DNA of 64,000 nt from Euclidia mi. Its lineage: Eukaryota; Arthropoda; Insecta; Lepidoptera; Erebidae. Positions 1-10,850 of the stretch are shown here, piece by piece. Below the pieces are notes generated by a model. That model worked only from the letters and a program-made list of their open reading frames with translations. It did no database searches and was not told the origin of the DNA. Positions within the stretch are counted from its first letter, which is position 1. Each line of letters opens with the position of its first letter. The translations under genes were made by a program, and so were the position numbers. The stretch lies in contig OX123187.2 in assembly GCA_944739405.2 (NCBI GenBank), positions 71,718,450 through 71,782,449 on the forward strand, written 5' to 3'.

Positions 1-399
1 CTATTTTCAATATCACTAGTCCGATCAATTCATCCACTTCCTGATACCCGACAGCACCGCTAAACAAAACCGTCACCATCCCTCTCTGTCTTATTGAGCT
101 ATCTATCCTATTCTATTACGCACAGAACTGCCCAGCTGAGCTGTAGTCTAGTGAATTGCGTAGCTTTGTGTCAACATTATTGATTATGTAACTAGTTAAA
201 GCAATGGTATACTTTTCATATCATCATTACCAGCCTGCCATAGACCACTGCTGGATTTAGGCCTCAATTTTCAAATACATCACATATAAGTAGAATGAAT
301 GACAGGCACAAATAATTCATCATAATCAGTCTAAAGGCCTTTTTTGGTAGACTTCGCAAGTTTTATGTCCGCCAAAAAATGTGTGCGTAACTTATCTAT
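1..399. other. non-coding, no feature seen
   Basis: This is AT-rich sequence with no credible coding frame. It contains the phrase 'catcattaccagcctgcca', of a kind often seen in dispersed insect repeats, but no boundaries can be set. Confidence 0.4.
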
Positions 400-1043
400 T
401 CTCTAACTTATTATTTTTGCCTGAATTGTTCGGAGTATAAAATTTTTAAAACCCTACTTTTTGCCGTTTTAAAACTGCATCTACATAATATGACTTCACT
501 AATCTTGTCGTGAATAGTTACAACGAGGGACTTATAGTAATGAAAACATGTGTTATTTCTTATTTATTTTTCATAGATGTTTTATTTATTTATAGATTAT
601 GGTAATATTTGAACATTTCAACAGAGATGTGGAAGAAGTTAGAAAAAGCCTTGGGAAATAAAAATAACTAAAGTTAAAAGCTAGCTCTGAATATTATAAG
701 CGTACTAGAGGACGCCAGCAGCTGCGCCTGCATTTCTTTTAAATTTACCCGTTTTGGCCGATCCCGTGGGAATTTCGGGAAATCCTTTCTTAGTGCACCG
801 CTACGGTCCCCAAGAAACATACATGCCAAATTTCAGCTTCCTGCGTCCAATAATTTCGGCTGTGGCGTGTCTGACAGTCAGTCAGTAACGCAAGGATTTT
901 ATATATTAAGATAGTATCTTCAGGGAGTGCCTGCTGACGGCGATGAGTGAGATAGTTCGTGCAACAGTTCACGTCCAAAACTTTGAACGAAGTTAGACGG
1001 TATAATATAACTCTACGATATTTTATATTGTTACAATAGCATG
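400..1043. repeat. left segment of a duplicated host unit (paralogue at about 49800-50230)
   Basis: From about position 430 this sequence runs colinear with 49850-50230, sharing long stretches such as 'aacatttcaacagagatgtg'. The copy here carries two later insertions: a short repeat at 705-911 and the LTR that starts at 1044. In the paralogue the sequence crosses the LTR site without interruption (acagcgtgcaac). No protein is evident, so this may be intronic or intergenic sequence that was segmentally duplicated. Confidence 0.75.
705..911 (+). repeat. short dispersed repeat inserted in the host unit
   Basis: The paralogue at about 50095 reads 'attataagcgtatagtatc' without this segment, so it is an insertion with a possible TA duplication. 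A second, inverted copy lies at 15908-16120. Both contain the GC-rich phrase 'gtgggaatttcgggaaatcc' (or its complement) and a tract complementary to 'gttactgactgactgac'. It is probably a non-autonomous lepidopteran repeat; the family was not identified. Confidence 0.65.
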
Positions 1044-1364
1044 TGTTAGAATAATATATACAGGATGTCATACTTGTAGTTAAATTATGCAATCAATTCC
1101 ATAATTAGTATTTTACATCGTTGTAAACGAGTTGCCAGATTAACAATTAAATTATGTAATACATTCTACAGTTATCATTTCAAATATTGTTGTAATATGT
1201 TCAAATTTAAACAATCTAATAAATACTATAATTGTTAATTAGTTATAAACATTTTGTATTCTTTAATATATTTTAAAGACTACTTCAACTCTGTTACATT
1301 ATTTTGAAATAATAAAATAAGAGAATTGACATCCTGTGATCGCCGAACGGTGGGGGTATTTTCC

Positions 1365-1372
1365 TATATAAA
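1365..1372 (+). promoter_or_regulatory. TATA box of the 5' LTR
   Basis: TATATAAA is conserved at the same place in the second LTR (17516-17523), about 320 bp from the LTR start, and so probably marks the U3/R promoter. Confidence 0.5.
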
Positions 1373-1539
1373 CCAGTGCCGTACAACAACTGACACATTT
1401 CGTTGGGCGACCACAGGACTGTACACTCCGCACGGTCCAGCTGTAATACTGGAGATAAGTATATTAATGTTATACAGTAATAATACTTGATATTGAAACC
1501 TCAACTCATGTAACGTATATACTATACTCTAATATTATG

Positions 1540-2427
1540 TTTTTTTTTTTTTTTTTTTTGTTCACTACGGTGGTAAAACTCTCCTTATGAGTCATCTCAA
1601 CTCCGCCAACCCAGCCATTAGAACGGCTAGGCTTGGGACTGGCGGAGGAGGTATGTGGAGGCTCTCCCCTAAAGGCGTTCGGGGCATACCCACTAAAAGC
1701 CACCGCGGTGTCCCTACGGGTCCCGTGTGTTGGCGGGGTCACGCGATTCGCGATTTGCATACTTTCTCGCGACCCCGCCCGGGATTGGCCCGCCGTTGGT
1801 GTTGGCGGGCCCCGTCTCATTATGATCTCGCAATCATCCATCAAACTTCTTGCATACATCAAACTTCTGGCATCCATCACCTCACAAAGCTACTTGGGAG
1901 GCGGCGAGGACACGCGCCGCCTCCCGCCTTTTGGCGGACAGGGAGCAGCCCCAGCGCTCACCGTCCGCAGGCAATAAATTTACGGTGGTCGGAGGTCGTC
2001 TCTAGTTCGACGTCCCCGACGCCCGGACCTACGGTTGGGGAGAGGGCGATGTATTTCCCTCTCCCGCTCCGCCGCCTCCTTGCTCAGCATGACTGCTTCG
2101 CAGAAAGAGGCGACGGCGTTCCAAGACCTCTCACTCCGGACCATAGACAGAACTACGGCCGGGAGCGAGAGGACAACCGTATTCAGAGCCGCGACCAGAT
2201 CACGGCGCTGCGATGCCCAAGCTGGGCATTCCGCCAAAGTATGCAACGCCGTGTCTTCGACAGGGTCGCGGCTGCTGCCACAATGGTGGCATCCGGGCGT
2301 TTCCTCCCGGCCTATCCTCCACAAATACCGGCCAAAACAACCATGGCCGGTAAGGATTTGAGTCAACCGGAAGGTGAGGACGCCGTGACGTCTCTCCAAC
2401 CACTCATCAACCACGGGACTTACCGCC
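1540..2427 (-). mobile_element. 5'-truncated R1-type non-LTR retrotransposon inserted in the LTR
   Basis: A poly-T run at 1540-1559 is the poly-A tail of a minus-strand element. The 19-bp sequence ACTATACTCTAATATTATG flanks it perfectly at 1521-1539 and 2428-2446 as a target-site duplication. The other LTR (17690 region) has the uninterrupted site, so this insertion came after the two LTRs were formed. The body is GC-rich, with a 3' UTR (about 1560-1976) and the end of ORF2. Confidence 0.9.
1977..2427 (-). pseudogene. C-terminal fragment of an R1-clade ORF2 (reverse transcriptase protein)
   Basis: About 149 codons remain, read on the minus strand from the truncation point. The visible core is the C-terminal cysteine-histidine motif of R1-type ORF2 proteins: LTGHGCFGRYLWRI, then C-x2-C (CHHC) and, after a spacer, H-x4-C (HTLAEC). 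This motif follows the RT domain and is thought to bind nucleic acid. The endonuclease and RT domains are missing because the copy is 5'-truncated, a common fate of target-primed reverse transcription. No start codon belongs to it. The R1 group is well supported by the motif order; the exact family is not. Confidence 0.8.
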
Positions 2428-2679
2428 ACTATACTCTAATATTATGTGCCTTAACTATTATTTTCTATGAATAAATCTACTTAAGGTATAATTTGACAAG
2501 ATATATTTAATTTCAGTCTAATTAATTAATTAAAGTCTTTAAATCCTACAAACTATATTTTATTTAGAACTACCACACTTTTATATAAGCATCTTAAGTT
2601 CCAAAGTGTAAATATTGTAGTATGGTGTATTTAATAATATATAATCTTGTAGTATACATAATATGTGGTGTTTCTAAAA

Positions 2680-2692
2680 TCAGAAGTGGGAT
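2680..2692 (+). promoter_or_regulatory. primer binding site (tRNA-Leu type)
   Basis: TCAGAAGTGGGAT directly follows the 5' LTR. It is complementary to the ATCCCACTTCTGA that precedes the CACCA end of many eukaryotic tRNA-Leu species. This is the expected place and length for the minus-strand primer site of an LTR retrotransposon, and it identifies the upstream repeat as the 5' LTR. Confidence 0.6.
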
Positions 2693-4078
2693 ACGTCCAC
2701 CTCACATTACTAATACATCCAATTTTAACTTCCAGAGTATTCTCGTCGAAATCCCATGATGCTGGCTAAAGGACATCACCGTTCTGCTGACGACGGAGCA
2801 CGGCGTGTCCTCGGCGCCGTGGCAATGGTGCTGAAAACTGGCTAGCGGTTACGAGTCTGTTGGGTGAGGCGATTTTACAAAATTAAGACTGATCGAAGAA
2901 AATGAGAATGGTTGACGTGAGTATGTAAGTACATCAAGCAAATATGTTATTATGTAAGAGGATTGTAACACTATTCCATAATTACCTCTTTTATAGACAT
3001 ATGTACTGATGTGTATTACTGATTTGTACTGTAAACCGTAGTTTCGATTAGCGGATGTTGGCTATAATAAATTATACCCTATCCTACATGGGATGTTGGA
3101 AACTATAACATGAACAAAACGCTAACCAATCCATTGCCTTGATGTTGGAGTCGATGGGATTACACAAAAGGTTGCTATAACGGTTTAAAAAATGCTTATT
3201 ATAAAATAATTTGCATACTTATTATAATATTATCTGTGAGTTTAGGTTTTGAAGCATAGATGTGTTTGAAATATAGGATTCTATTCTATCCGAATCTATA
3301 AATCTCTTAAATGTTATAAAGTATGTTTATCTATTATCTGGTACCCATACAAAAATTTCTGCTAAGTTTGGGACTACATAATGTTGTACGAATGTAGTAG
3401 GATATTATTATATTATTAGAATGAACCACAAATTTCAAGTAGGTATACAATACAGTGAAAAAAATCCAAAATGATATTTAATTCTTAGAAATAGTACACA
3501 TATTAATCTTTGTTTAATTACATTAACCCGGCAAGCGATTGACCTAAGAAAATAAGTTTTACGGAGACTGTCAGTCTTATTACAAAAAAAAACCTGGATA
3601 AAAACCTTAGCTGTAAACCGTTAGTCCGAGGTTAAATGTCAAACTATGGCGTAAATTGATCCCTATTACTAAAAGTGGTTTTCTTGCTATCGAACTGTAA
3701 TGATTTCATTTCTACCAAATAAGTAATGTACGTAAAACGGAATGAACTTCTTAAAACTTAGTAGTTAATTATTAATCACCAACAAAACTACTAGACAAAG
3801 ACTCGTTTGACACTGGGCCTAAAACTTACGCTAAACTAGGGGTCGCGGCGGTTTTATCCCTTGACAGTCGAATGATCCATGGTCTGGGGCTAAACCTATT
3901 TTTATAATAAGATAGTTGCTTAAACTATGGGATAGGCTTGGTTTTGTAGCTAAACTGTGTTTTGCAATGGGACCGTGTATGGTTGCTCCACTGAGTGTTC
4001 TTAAAGTGTTTAGGCCGGTTCGCTACATTCGAACACGGTACCCTTCTTTATAATTTACTAGCTCCAGTTTTATTACTC
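2693..4078. other. remnant interior of the LTR element, no gag or pol recognised
   Basis: A short GC-rich stretch at about 2745-2850 has a brief protein-like frame (WLKDITVLLTTEHG) ended by stops, which may be leftover leader or gag sequence. The rest is AT-rich. Positions 3325-3415 match the 3' part of the SINE family seen at 11626 and 31460 (tgtttat, ctggtaccca, gtttgggact, attattat). Nothing else is supported. Confidence 0.4.
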
Positions 4079-4311
4079 ACTAGCCGTTTCCCGCGGTTTC
4101 ACCCGCGTCCTGAGGGAACTACTTTACGTACCCGAAAAACCCAAATATCTTACGGATCCCTATTTTTTCTAAAATAAAATATAGCCTATGTTACTCGCAG
4201 ATAATGTAGCTTTCTAATGGTGAAAGAATATTTAAAATCAGTCCAGTAGTTTTTGAGTTTATCTATTACAAACAAACAAAAATAAAAAATAATCCTCTTT
4301 ATAATATTATA
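4079..4311 (+). repeat. dispersed lepidopteran-type repeat, copy 1
   Basis: The copy starts ACTAGCCGTTTCCCGCGG and passes through 'aaaacccaaatatcttacgg' and 'cctatgttactcgcagata'. It ends in a TTATAATATTA tract. Copies 2 and 3 are at 4668 and 42358. It has no coding capacity, and its class (SINE-like or LINE 3' end) cannot be decided from three copies. Confidence 0.8.
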
Positions 4312-4667
4312 AGTGTAAGAAGATAACTGTTGATGAATAAATTTATGCAAAGCTTATAGGGTTCTTGGGAAAACTAGTAGAACAGGTGTTAATACAATAA
4401 ATAAATGATGTGTCTACTCAAGTTTTCTAGTAACTTATAGATCAAAAAAATATTATGACTTTTATATTGTTCAGTATACGTATAGTCGATAAGTAATTAT
4501 GGCAATAGACGAATGGTGGATCCTTATATTCGTAATTTTTTTATGTTCAGAATTTCATTATTTTGCGACATGTAATTATTCCATATTTCAATACCTACTC
4601 TCATTACTCAAAGCTATATACATATTTAACCCAATGTTGTGAAATCCTATTCGATTATTTATTAAAG

Positions 4668-4893
4668 ACTAGCCGTTTCCCGCGGTGTCACCCGCGTCCT
4701 GAGGGAACTACTTGCTTCGCGTACCCGAAAAACCCAAATATCTTACGGACCCCTATTTTTTCTAAAATAAAATATAGCCTATGTTACTCGCAGATAATGT
4801 AGCTTTCTAATGGCGAAAGAAATCGGACCAGTAGTTTTTACGTTTATCCATTACAAACAAAAATACAAACTTTTCCTCTTTATAATATTAGTG
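4668..4893 (+). repeat. dispersed lepidopteran-type repeat, copy 2
   Basis: This is the same repeat as at 4079, in the same orientation 590 bp downstream, with its own 'cttcgc' variant in the first third and a shorter 3' tail. Confidence 0.8.
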
Positions 4894-5018
4894 TAGAAAA
4901 GCTGAAATACCTAAGAAATTTTCTTTTGAAATAACAATTGGTTATGATGCTTTGGAGTAGCTCCTTTTGTATCGTATTTTCTTTGGTAATTCGTGGATGA
5001 TGCAGTGAGTTGCAATAT

Positions 5019-5219
5019 TAACACCGTTTTCCCCCCAAAGGGTAGAAAACGGATATTTAGGTTCCAGCGTAGCTGGACCCACTTTGAGATTACCTCTTGG
5101 ATTTTCGCAAGTGACAACACTAAATCCCTACCCATACACTCTCCCCGTGCGTCGCGCGCCCCCCTCTCCGTTCGCACGTCACTGCCGCGCCGGGCGAATC
5201 GCTTCGCTCCTCAGTACGT
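5019..5219 (-). repeat. right inverted terminal repeat of the DIRS element
   Basis: Positions 5070-5219 match the reverse complement of 10670-10820 almost base for base, including the CpG-rich core (cgtcgcgcgcccccctctcc). The right repeat extends outward beyond the left one by a unique stretch (taacaccgttttcccccc, 5019-5036, and on to about 5057). A longer right repeat is also known from DIRS-1. Confidence 0.9.
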
Positions 5220-5247
5220 TCTCAAGCCGGCAAGGCCTTCAACTTTA

Positions 5248-5348
5248 GTGGGTCCAGCTACGCTGGAACCTAAATATCCGTTTTCTACCCTTTGGGGGGA
5301 AAACGGTGTTATTTAGGTGTCCGAGCTACGCTGGACCCACTTTGAGAC
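5248..5348. repeat. internal complementary region (ICR) of the DIRS element
   Basis: The first part (5248-5309) is the inverse of the outer end of the right repeat (5019-5080), including ggggggaaaacggtg. The second part (from 5310, TTATTTAGGTGTCCGAG) equals the outer end of the left repeat read inward from 10850. The ICR therefore copies the junction that would form if the two ends were joined. In DIRS-1 this is the proposed template for completing the ends of the circular DNA intermediate. Confidence 0.85.
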
Positions 5349-5579
5349 GTGTTTATTTTCTGCCGGCGCTACATGACGTGCTGTGAATGTGTGTTATATT
5401 TAATTGCGTGTATTTTGGGTAGTATAGATAATGAAGAGTCTTAAGTTTGTGATAACAGGCTATAATATTAATGAATCAACATAATAAGGCATTTCTTTCA
5501 AAAAAAAAAATAATGATTGTACTTATAATTAATTGTACACTTCAAACTTATTTTTATACTACTAGGAACATAATTCTAT

Positions 5580-5808
5580 TATATTAAATGCGGTTAGATT
5601 ACACCGGCGAGAATATCCAATACCCGTCGGAGGGTGGCGACGAGTGCTTTGGTGATGCCCCACCCTCCGACACACGGGTACATGGCGGAAGTCGAGGTGG
5701 TTTTTAGTGGAAACACCACATACTCCGGCTCTTATTTCCCCCAAGAGTCGGAGATCCGAAGGGATTTTCCACCTCGTAAAACAAAAAAAAAAAAAAAAAA
5801 AAAAGAAT
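5580..5808 (+). mobile_element. short GC-rich retroposed fragment with poly-A tail
   Basis: A roughly 200-bp GC-rich segment ends in about 20 A residues (5785-5806) on the plus strand. It interrupts the end of the recombinase frame, so that frame reads into it in antisense. The 'ttttccacctcgtaaaac' before the tail resembles the end of the R1 fragment near 1560 (gttttaccaccgtagtgaac, minus strand). It is probably a truncated LINE 3' end or a SINE. I found no clear target duplication. Confidence 0.6.
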
Positions 5809-6908
5809 AAGTTTGTAAGATTGGCCCCACTTGAATCATTCGCTTGATTGCGTACCTCTTTAAAGTAATATTTAAGGAATGTATCTCTGCTTCTCCAGTT
5901 ACCCCTTTTTAGTACTTCGTCAATGTCTAGATTTCTATTAAGCCACATGTCAGAGTTGACTGCTGCTCTAAAACTGCCTGGCGAGTCTTGAATTTTGGCC
6001 TCGCGGAAAAGGGTCCTGATCCAGCCAGCAATAACTGATCGAGAAGCTGCATTTACTTTTCCCCTTGTTGTGATAAACAAACTGTACAAGTTATTCCTAG
6101 CTTTCCGTCGCTCTTGTGATATTCTAACTAGTCTTTTAATCCATAGTACAGGATTAAGCTTTTCTGGACCATCGTTTAACAATTGCCAACCGGCCTGTCT
6201 ATGTGTAGCTGAGTCCGTTTTGGACCCGAATTTTGGCCATAACACTATGTGATCTTCCTTGTCTTCAAAAAACTCAGGCCTTACATCCAACAGTGTGAGG
6301 TCATGAACCCTTCTTCCTGTACACAGTAATAAAATTACGGCAGCATGCCGCGATATTTGAAATATGCTATCAACATCGATACTGAAATGTTGTAGATATT
6401 CAACCAAACTTGCTACTGGCCAGGTCGAAGGTTTTCGTTGCGGAGGTTTTGTGATCGCTATAGCTTTCATTAGTTGCTTCACGAGTGGGTGTCCCGAAAG
6501 TGCTCCTGACTTCTCGGGGTTTGCAAATGTGGCAACCACAGACTTGTGTACGGCAATCGTACTTGGTGCCAACTTAGCTTCACTGTGTAAGTAGCAAATG
6601 AATTTGGATAGATTATCAGGGTTAGGGTTATCGACCGCACACTTTCCTTGAGACCATGAACGCCACTTTTCCCAGGCGGTCTTATACGTTATCAAGGTAG
6701 ATTTTCGCCAAGCAGATTCTAGGAGTGCTTTGTCCTCGTCTCTCCAGGACTGTACTAAGTTGGCCCAGCCCGAACCCTCCAGACCTGCAAACGCAGTTTT
6801 TCCGCTGCCGGCGGGTGTTTCCTTGTTTGTAGGTCTATCAGGTGTCGATGCACGTTGTGGATGGTGACAGGAGGACTCAGTGCTCTCTGTTTCAGCTCTG
6901 CTTTCCAA
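5806..6908 (-). pseudogene. DIRS tyrosine recombinase (integrase-like), 3' end interrupted
   Basis: The enzyme would join the circular DNA copy of the element into the genome through a covalent 3'-phosphotyrosine. Numbering from a TTG at 6908, an N-terminal core-binding region (about residues 50-150) is followed by the catalytic domain. The first arginine lies in LLLCTGRRVHDL (about 199-200), the second in GSFRAAVNS (about 314), then GNW (about 336-338), and the nucleophile candidates are the tyrosines of FLKYYFKEV (347-348). The usual histidine before the second arginine is G here. No ATG opens the frame; it overlaps the end of the preceding RT frame by about 17 nt. After the catalytic tyrosines the frame runs into the inserted fragment at 5806. 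Confidence 0.85.
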
Positions 6909-8658
6909 AAGGTTTTTCCCAATTTGGAACTACAAGCAGGTATGTACCTGTGCTCTTTACCAAGTGTCGCAGCACTCGTGGTATGAGGGGAGGTGGAGGG
7001 AAGAGCCAGCCGAGTTTGTAGTGCCACGCTCTGCTGAAAGCATTCACAAACACACATGCTGGGTCCCGCGCATCTTCGCTTACATATCGTTCCACAACCG
7101 CTGATCGGGAGCTCGCGAAGAGGTCTATCGATGGTGTGCCCCATTTTCTGAATATTTTTTGCGTTAATTGTTTTGACAATGTCCATTCTGGTGCCTCGCG
7201 GAATCTCGAGAGGCTGTCTGGCCAATAGATTGTACCTTCCAGGTAAGTAACGCGCCATGATGTATATCTGCTGTTGATGCGCCGTCTCGAGTATGTCTCT
7301 TGTCAACCTTAATAGTTTTAGAGACTTCGTTCCCCCTTCTTTGGAAATGTATGTTGCCACAGATCGATTGTCCGTTTGAGCTAGAATTGTTCGACCTCTG
7401 AATTTGCGCGCCAGTTTTTGGACAACATTTTTTAACGTCCACAACTCTTTCCGGTTGCTGTGCCACGATTTTTGATTGGCAGTCCAGGTGCCGCTTATGT
7501 TCATGTCGTTTACTGTCGCTCCCCATCCTTTGTCCGACGCGTCTGTTGTAATGAATACTGTAGGATCTCTGTGGTGAATTGGGGATGTTTCGTTGATGTG
7601 TTGCAGCCACCACTGGAGTTCTTTCGTGACGCCCTCTGGAATGCTGAATTTCTTGTTCCTGTCGTTGTTTGGGAGTAGATTTACTTCTATTTGTATTGGT
7701 CTGCAATGAAGCCTTCCCAGAGGAACAACGAATGATGCAAAATTTATGTTTCCTAGGATGACTTTTGCCTTGTGCCACGTCCACCAATTTTTCTTTAGTG
7801 TGTCTTCTAGTATAGTTATAATCTTGCCTGCCTTGGGCATTGGCAAACATTTGATATTTTGATCGGTCTTCCATATAATTCCGAGATATTCTATGTCCTT
7901 TGTTGGGGTCGTAATCGATTTTCGTAGATTGACGCACCATCCCAGGTCTACTAGACATCTCAATACGTGTTGTGTCTGGTGTAGCAAAACATGTTATTTG
8001 TGTGCATTATTAAAAAATCGTCCAGGTACACGATGATTCGTATGCCTTCTTTCCTGAAATGATTAGCCAACCAGGTAGATACATTTGCAAAGGTGCAGGG
8101 TGCAGTAGCCAACCCAAATGGCAAACACGTCATTTCATAAATATTGTTTTTATAAGCGAAAGCTAGGAATCTGCGATGTGCATTGGCAATAGGTATATGA
8201 TAGTAGGCTTGTGACAGATCTATTTTTGTCATGAAATCTGATGAATTTAAACAAAGTGGTATTTTGTTATAGTTAAGCAAGCGAAATTTAGGGGGTTGCA
8301 AGTAGCGGTTTAGGTTCCTTAGATCGAATATAGGATGATAAGAACCGTCGGATTTTTGTCGCAAGAATAAAGGCGATAAGAAGCCGGATTTGCTGCTGTA
8401 TTTTCGAGCCGCCCCAGAGTCCAGCATTTTACTTATCTCATGAGACATTTCTTTGGAACAGTTTATTTGGTATCGTCCACAGGTTTCTTTGCTAAATCTG
8501 TATGATGGTGGTCGGATAAGGAATGGTATCCGGTACCCTGAAATAATTGAGAAAATACATTTTGGTGCCCCTATTGTTTCCCATACTTGAAGTTTTTTAC
8601 TAACTTGCCCTGCGCGAAATTTAGATTTTTTTGTTTCTACTTCGCTTATCAGGAACAC
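6892..8658 (-). pseudogene. DIRS reverse transcriptase, RNase H and methyltransferase-like protein, frameshifted
   Basis: This is the replication enzyme of the element. The RT portion (8658 to about 7985) has FDLRNLN, DLSQAYYHIP, LPFGLATAP and the catalytic YLDDFL box. A 1-nt shift near 7985 moves the frame to the connection and RNase H part, where acidic residues are seen in TTDASDKGWG, NRKELW and AQTDNRS. A second 1-nt shift near 7213 restores the first frame through LADSLSR and then WGTPSIDLFAS and FPPPPLIPRVL, the methyltransferase-like module found in DIRS elements. The frame ends at 6892. No ATG was found at the start; the open frame overlaps the gag end by about 38 nt, so translation in the active form may be coupled. 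Confidence 0.88.
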
Positions 8659-10224
8659 GTTTCGTTGGAACTCGAGATCTCTCTGGTTTTCGTGTTGTCG
8701 AGTATTTGTGATGACTGATCTGTTGAGATCTCTCTCTCGGTTCTGATGTTGTAGGAAGCGGTCTACTTTCTCGAAATGTTCCTCGGTTTGGACATGTTGA
8801 AGAGGATGTGTTTTTCCGGAATTTGCCAGGAAAAAGCTTGCCTATACCTCCTTGCTCTTTTACTAATTCTGAGAGTTGAGGTTCTGCGAATAAGTGGCTT
8901 TCTGAAGGTGGTATAGTGTGCAGCAGGTCTTTAAGAACCTTATTTTGAGGTTTGTAAATCCCTCTTCTCTGCTGAATCACCTCTGCCCGTTTTCCGCAGG
9001 TGTATTGGAGGAGGGAGTCAGAACTCTTGCGAAATGTTGATTCAGGGCTCAGAAATTTTTTGCTTATGTATGTTTTCACCGTGGCCGGTGCGTCTTCATA
9101 TATATCCTGGAACGTACGACGCTGTTGCAGTAGACCATGTGTGATTGCGCCAAGGCATAAGTCCATTTTTTCCAGTATTGAAACTAGCTGCCACGGCGGG
9201 GTTACTGTAGCCAGATTGCTGTTTACTTTTAGTACTGTAAATGCAGGGGACGCTTGAAATAACTTTTGCACCTCAGAATATCGGATGTTTTGCCAATTTT
9301 CGGAGTTAAACCTTTGGCAGTCGATTGCCTGTTGCACATAAGAGTCGTTGGCTTTTGCGATTTTGGCATCACATTCTTTCGTTCCGGGGGTGAAGTTCTG
9401 CAAAGGTTCTGTCGCGAAGTCTTGTTCGACGTCTACGTCTGCATTTTGCCTCTGTTCGACGAGAGGTGGTGCGACCCAGATATCTTCCTCCGGATTCGGT
9501 GCTAAGGCCTCTACGTCAGTGCTGTAGTTCGTATATGATTCTGGCGATGGTATGCGCTGAGATGAGCTCATTGATCCAGCTCGTTTGTCCCTGCTCAGCA
9601 TTAACTTGACATTCTCGTTTGTGCTTTGCGCTATAGTGCAGAGTTTTTCTAAGATGAAGTTTTGCTGAGCCATGAAGTCACTTATCTTAGGCTCTTTTGC
9701 AGCTACGGAAGGATACGGACTGTGACTTCTCTTGGACGCACGTGAGCTGCTGGCAATCGAAAGCGATTCTGGGCAGTTCGAGACCCCTGCCTTCAGTATC
9801 TCTGACGCTTCCTGCCTGGAAATTAGTTCGCCTTTTATCATATTTATGGTCTCATCAAATTTGTTGTATGCTTGTACGGGATGTACTTTGTCATTACACT
9901 GAGGGGAGCGTAGATTAGCGCTCGACCCAATGGCCATGTAAGTAAGATTCTTTTAATCTTTCTATAACGGCGTTCACTGAGAGACAGCTCTGAGCTATAA
10001 GCCTGCGCTAGCCTGACCGTTGGGATTGCAAAGCGTAGCCTGCATTCCGAGTCTGAGGAAATAGTTTCTCCGAAAAGGTCCTTGTAGGTCACCACATTTA
10101 TAACCCAGGATCTCCAGGTATCTGGGTATACCTCATCTAAGAGGTTCACAATATTATTGAAGAACCTTTCTTCTTTCACCGGAGGTCGCCACTCAGTCAG
10201 AGTGCCCATTGTTGTTTGCTCCAT
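8621..10224 (-). pseudogene. DIRS gag-like protein, one frameshift
   Basis: The first frame starts with ATG at 10224 (MEQTTMGTLTEW) and runs about 95 codons to near 9940. There the sense continues in another frame (MAIGSSANLRS) to a stop at 8621. Overlap of the two frames at 9844-9937 points to a small indel rather than two genes. The protein would be about 530 residues, with a proline- and tryptophan-containing N-terminal part and a basic C-terminal tail rich in R, S and K. No zinc knuckle is visible. Its gag role is inferred from its position before RT. Confidence 0.7.
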
Positions 10225-10669
10225 CTGAAAGCATTTTTATGCGTAAATTCGTACGCTGCTGGTGAAATGCACGCAGCTGCTAATTGTAACGGTCACCACG
10301 CGTCACCCGTGCAGACTACATATCGCTTGTCTAACAGCCGACATGAAGTATAAGCACACACACAGTCGCCTGCCACAGACGACACGTCGCCTGCCACAGG
10401 CGACGCCGTCTGCATGCTTAGGCGACAGACGGCTGCCGAAAGCAATGGGTGAATTGGATAAACCAAGGGCTTTCCTTAGTAATATACTTTTGTGTGCCGT
10501 CCTGGGAGCGGGCAAACATTAAAACATCACATAGTAAACGGGGCTTTCCCGTTTACTTATTATCTGTAAAATAAAAATAGTAACAATAACGCTTACCTTT
10601 ACGAAACAGAAGTAAAATATAGACGACTATTCTATTTGTACTGTACTGTTTCGACACTAGTGTTCACTT

Positions 10670-10850
10670 CGACAATCCAAGACGTACTGAGGAGCGAAGC
10701 GATTCGCCCGGCGCGGCAGTGACGTGCGAACGGAGAGGGGGGCGCGCGACGCGCGGGGAGAGTGTATGGGTAGGGATTTAGTGTTGTCACTTGCGAAAAT
10801 CCAAGAGGTAATCTCAAAGTGGGTCCAGCGTAGCTCGGACACCTAAATAA
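10670..10850 (-). repeat. left inverted terminal repeat of the DIRS element
   Basis: This is the inverse of 5219-5019 and marks the 5' end of the minus-strand element (TTATTTAGGTGTCC read from 10850). One difference from the right repeat is the outer motif: 'gctcggacacc' here against 'gctggaacc' in the right copy. Confidence 0.9.

Larger units (their letters stand above)
1044..2679 (+). repeat. 5' long terminal repeat of an LTR retrotransposon
   Basis: The segment starts TGTTAG directly after CATG and is repeated at 17197-18217. Without the nested R1 fragment it is about 730 bp. It has a TATA box (TATATAAA, 1365-1372) and a polyadenylation signal (AATAAA, 2470-2475), as expected of an LTR. 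Its 3' end reads TTTCTAAAA where the other LTR reads TTTCTGACA, so the terminal CA appears mutated. A primer binding site follows at once. The LTR superfamily could not be assigned because no pol frame remains. Confidence 0.7.
5019..10850 (-). mobile_element. DIRS-type tyrosine-recombinase retrotransposon, nearly full length
   Basis: Read on the minus strand the order is: left inverted repeat (10850-10670), gag-like frames, RT/RNase H/methyltransferase-like frame, tyrosine recombinase, internal complementary region (5348-5248), right inverted repeat (5219-5019). This is the DIRS-1 architecture. Both ends carry the trinucleotide TTA (TAA on the plus strand), and no other target duplication is visible, as expected for integration by a tyrosine recombinase through a circle. 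Several 1-nt frameshifts and a 3' insertion (about 5580-5808) show the copy is decayed. It lies inside the LTR-bounded segment. Confidence 0.88.

Noticed and set aside
1587..2474. 295-codon plus-strand frame
   Set aside because: It is antisense to the R1 fragment, whose cysteine-histidine motif and poly-A tail lie on the minus strand.
5019..5310. A separate MITE with 62-bp inverted ends next to the DIRS element
   Set aside because: I first read it this way, but the inner inverted half equals the joined left and right ends of the DIRS element. It is the right repeat plus the internal complementary region of the same element.
7164..7958. 264-codon minus-strand frame
   Set aside because: It is an alternative frame over the RNase H region of the DIRS element; the catalytic motifs are in the other frame.
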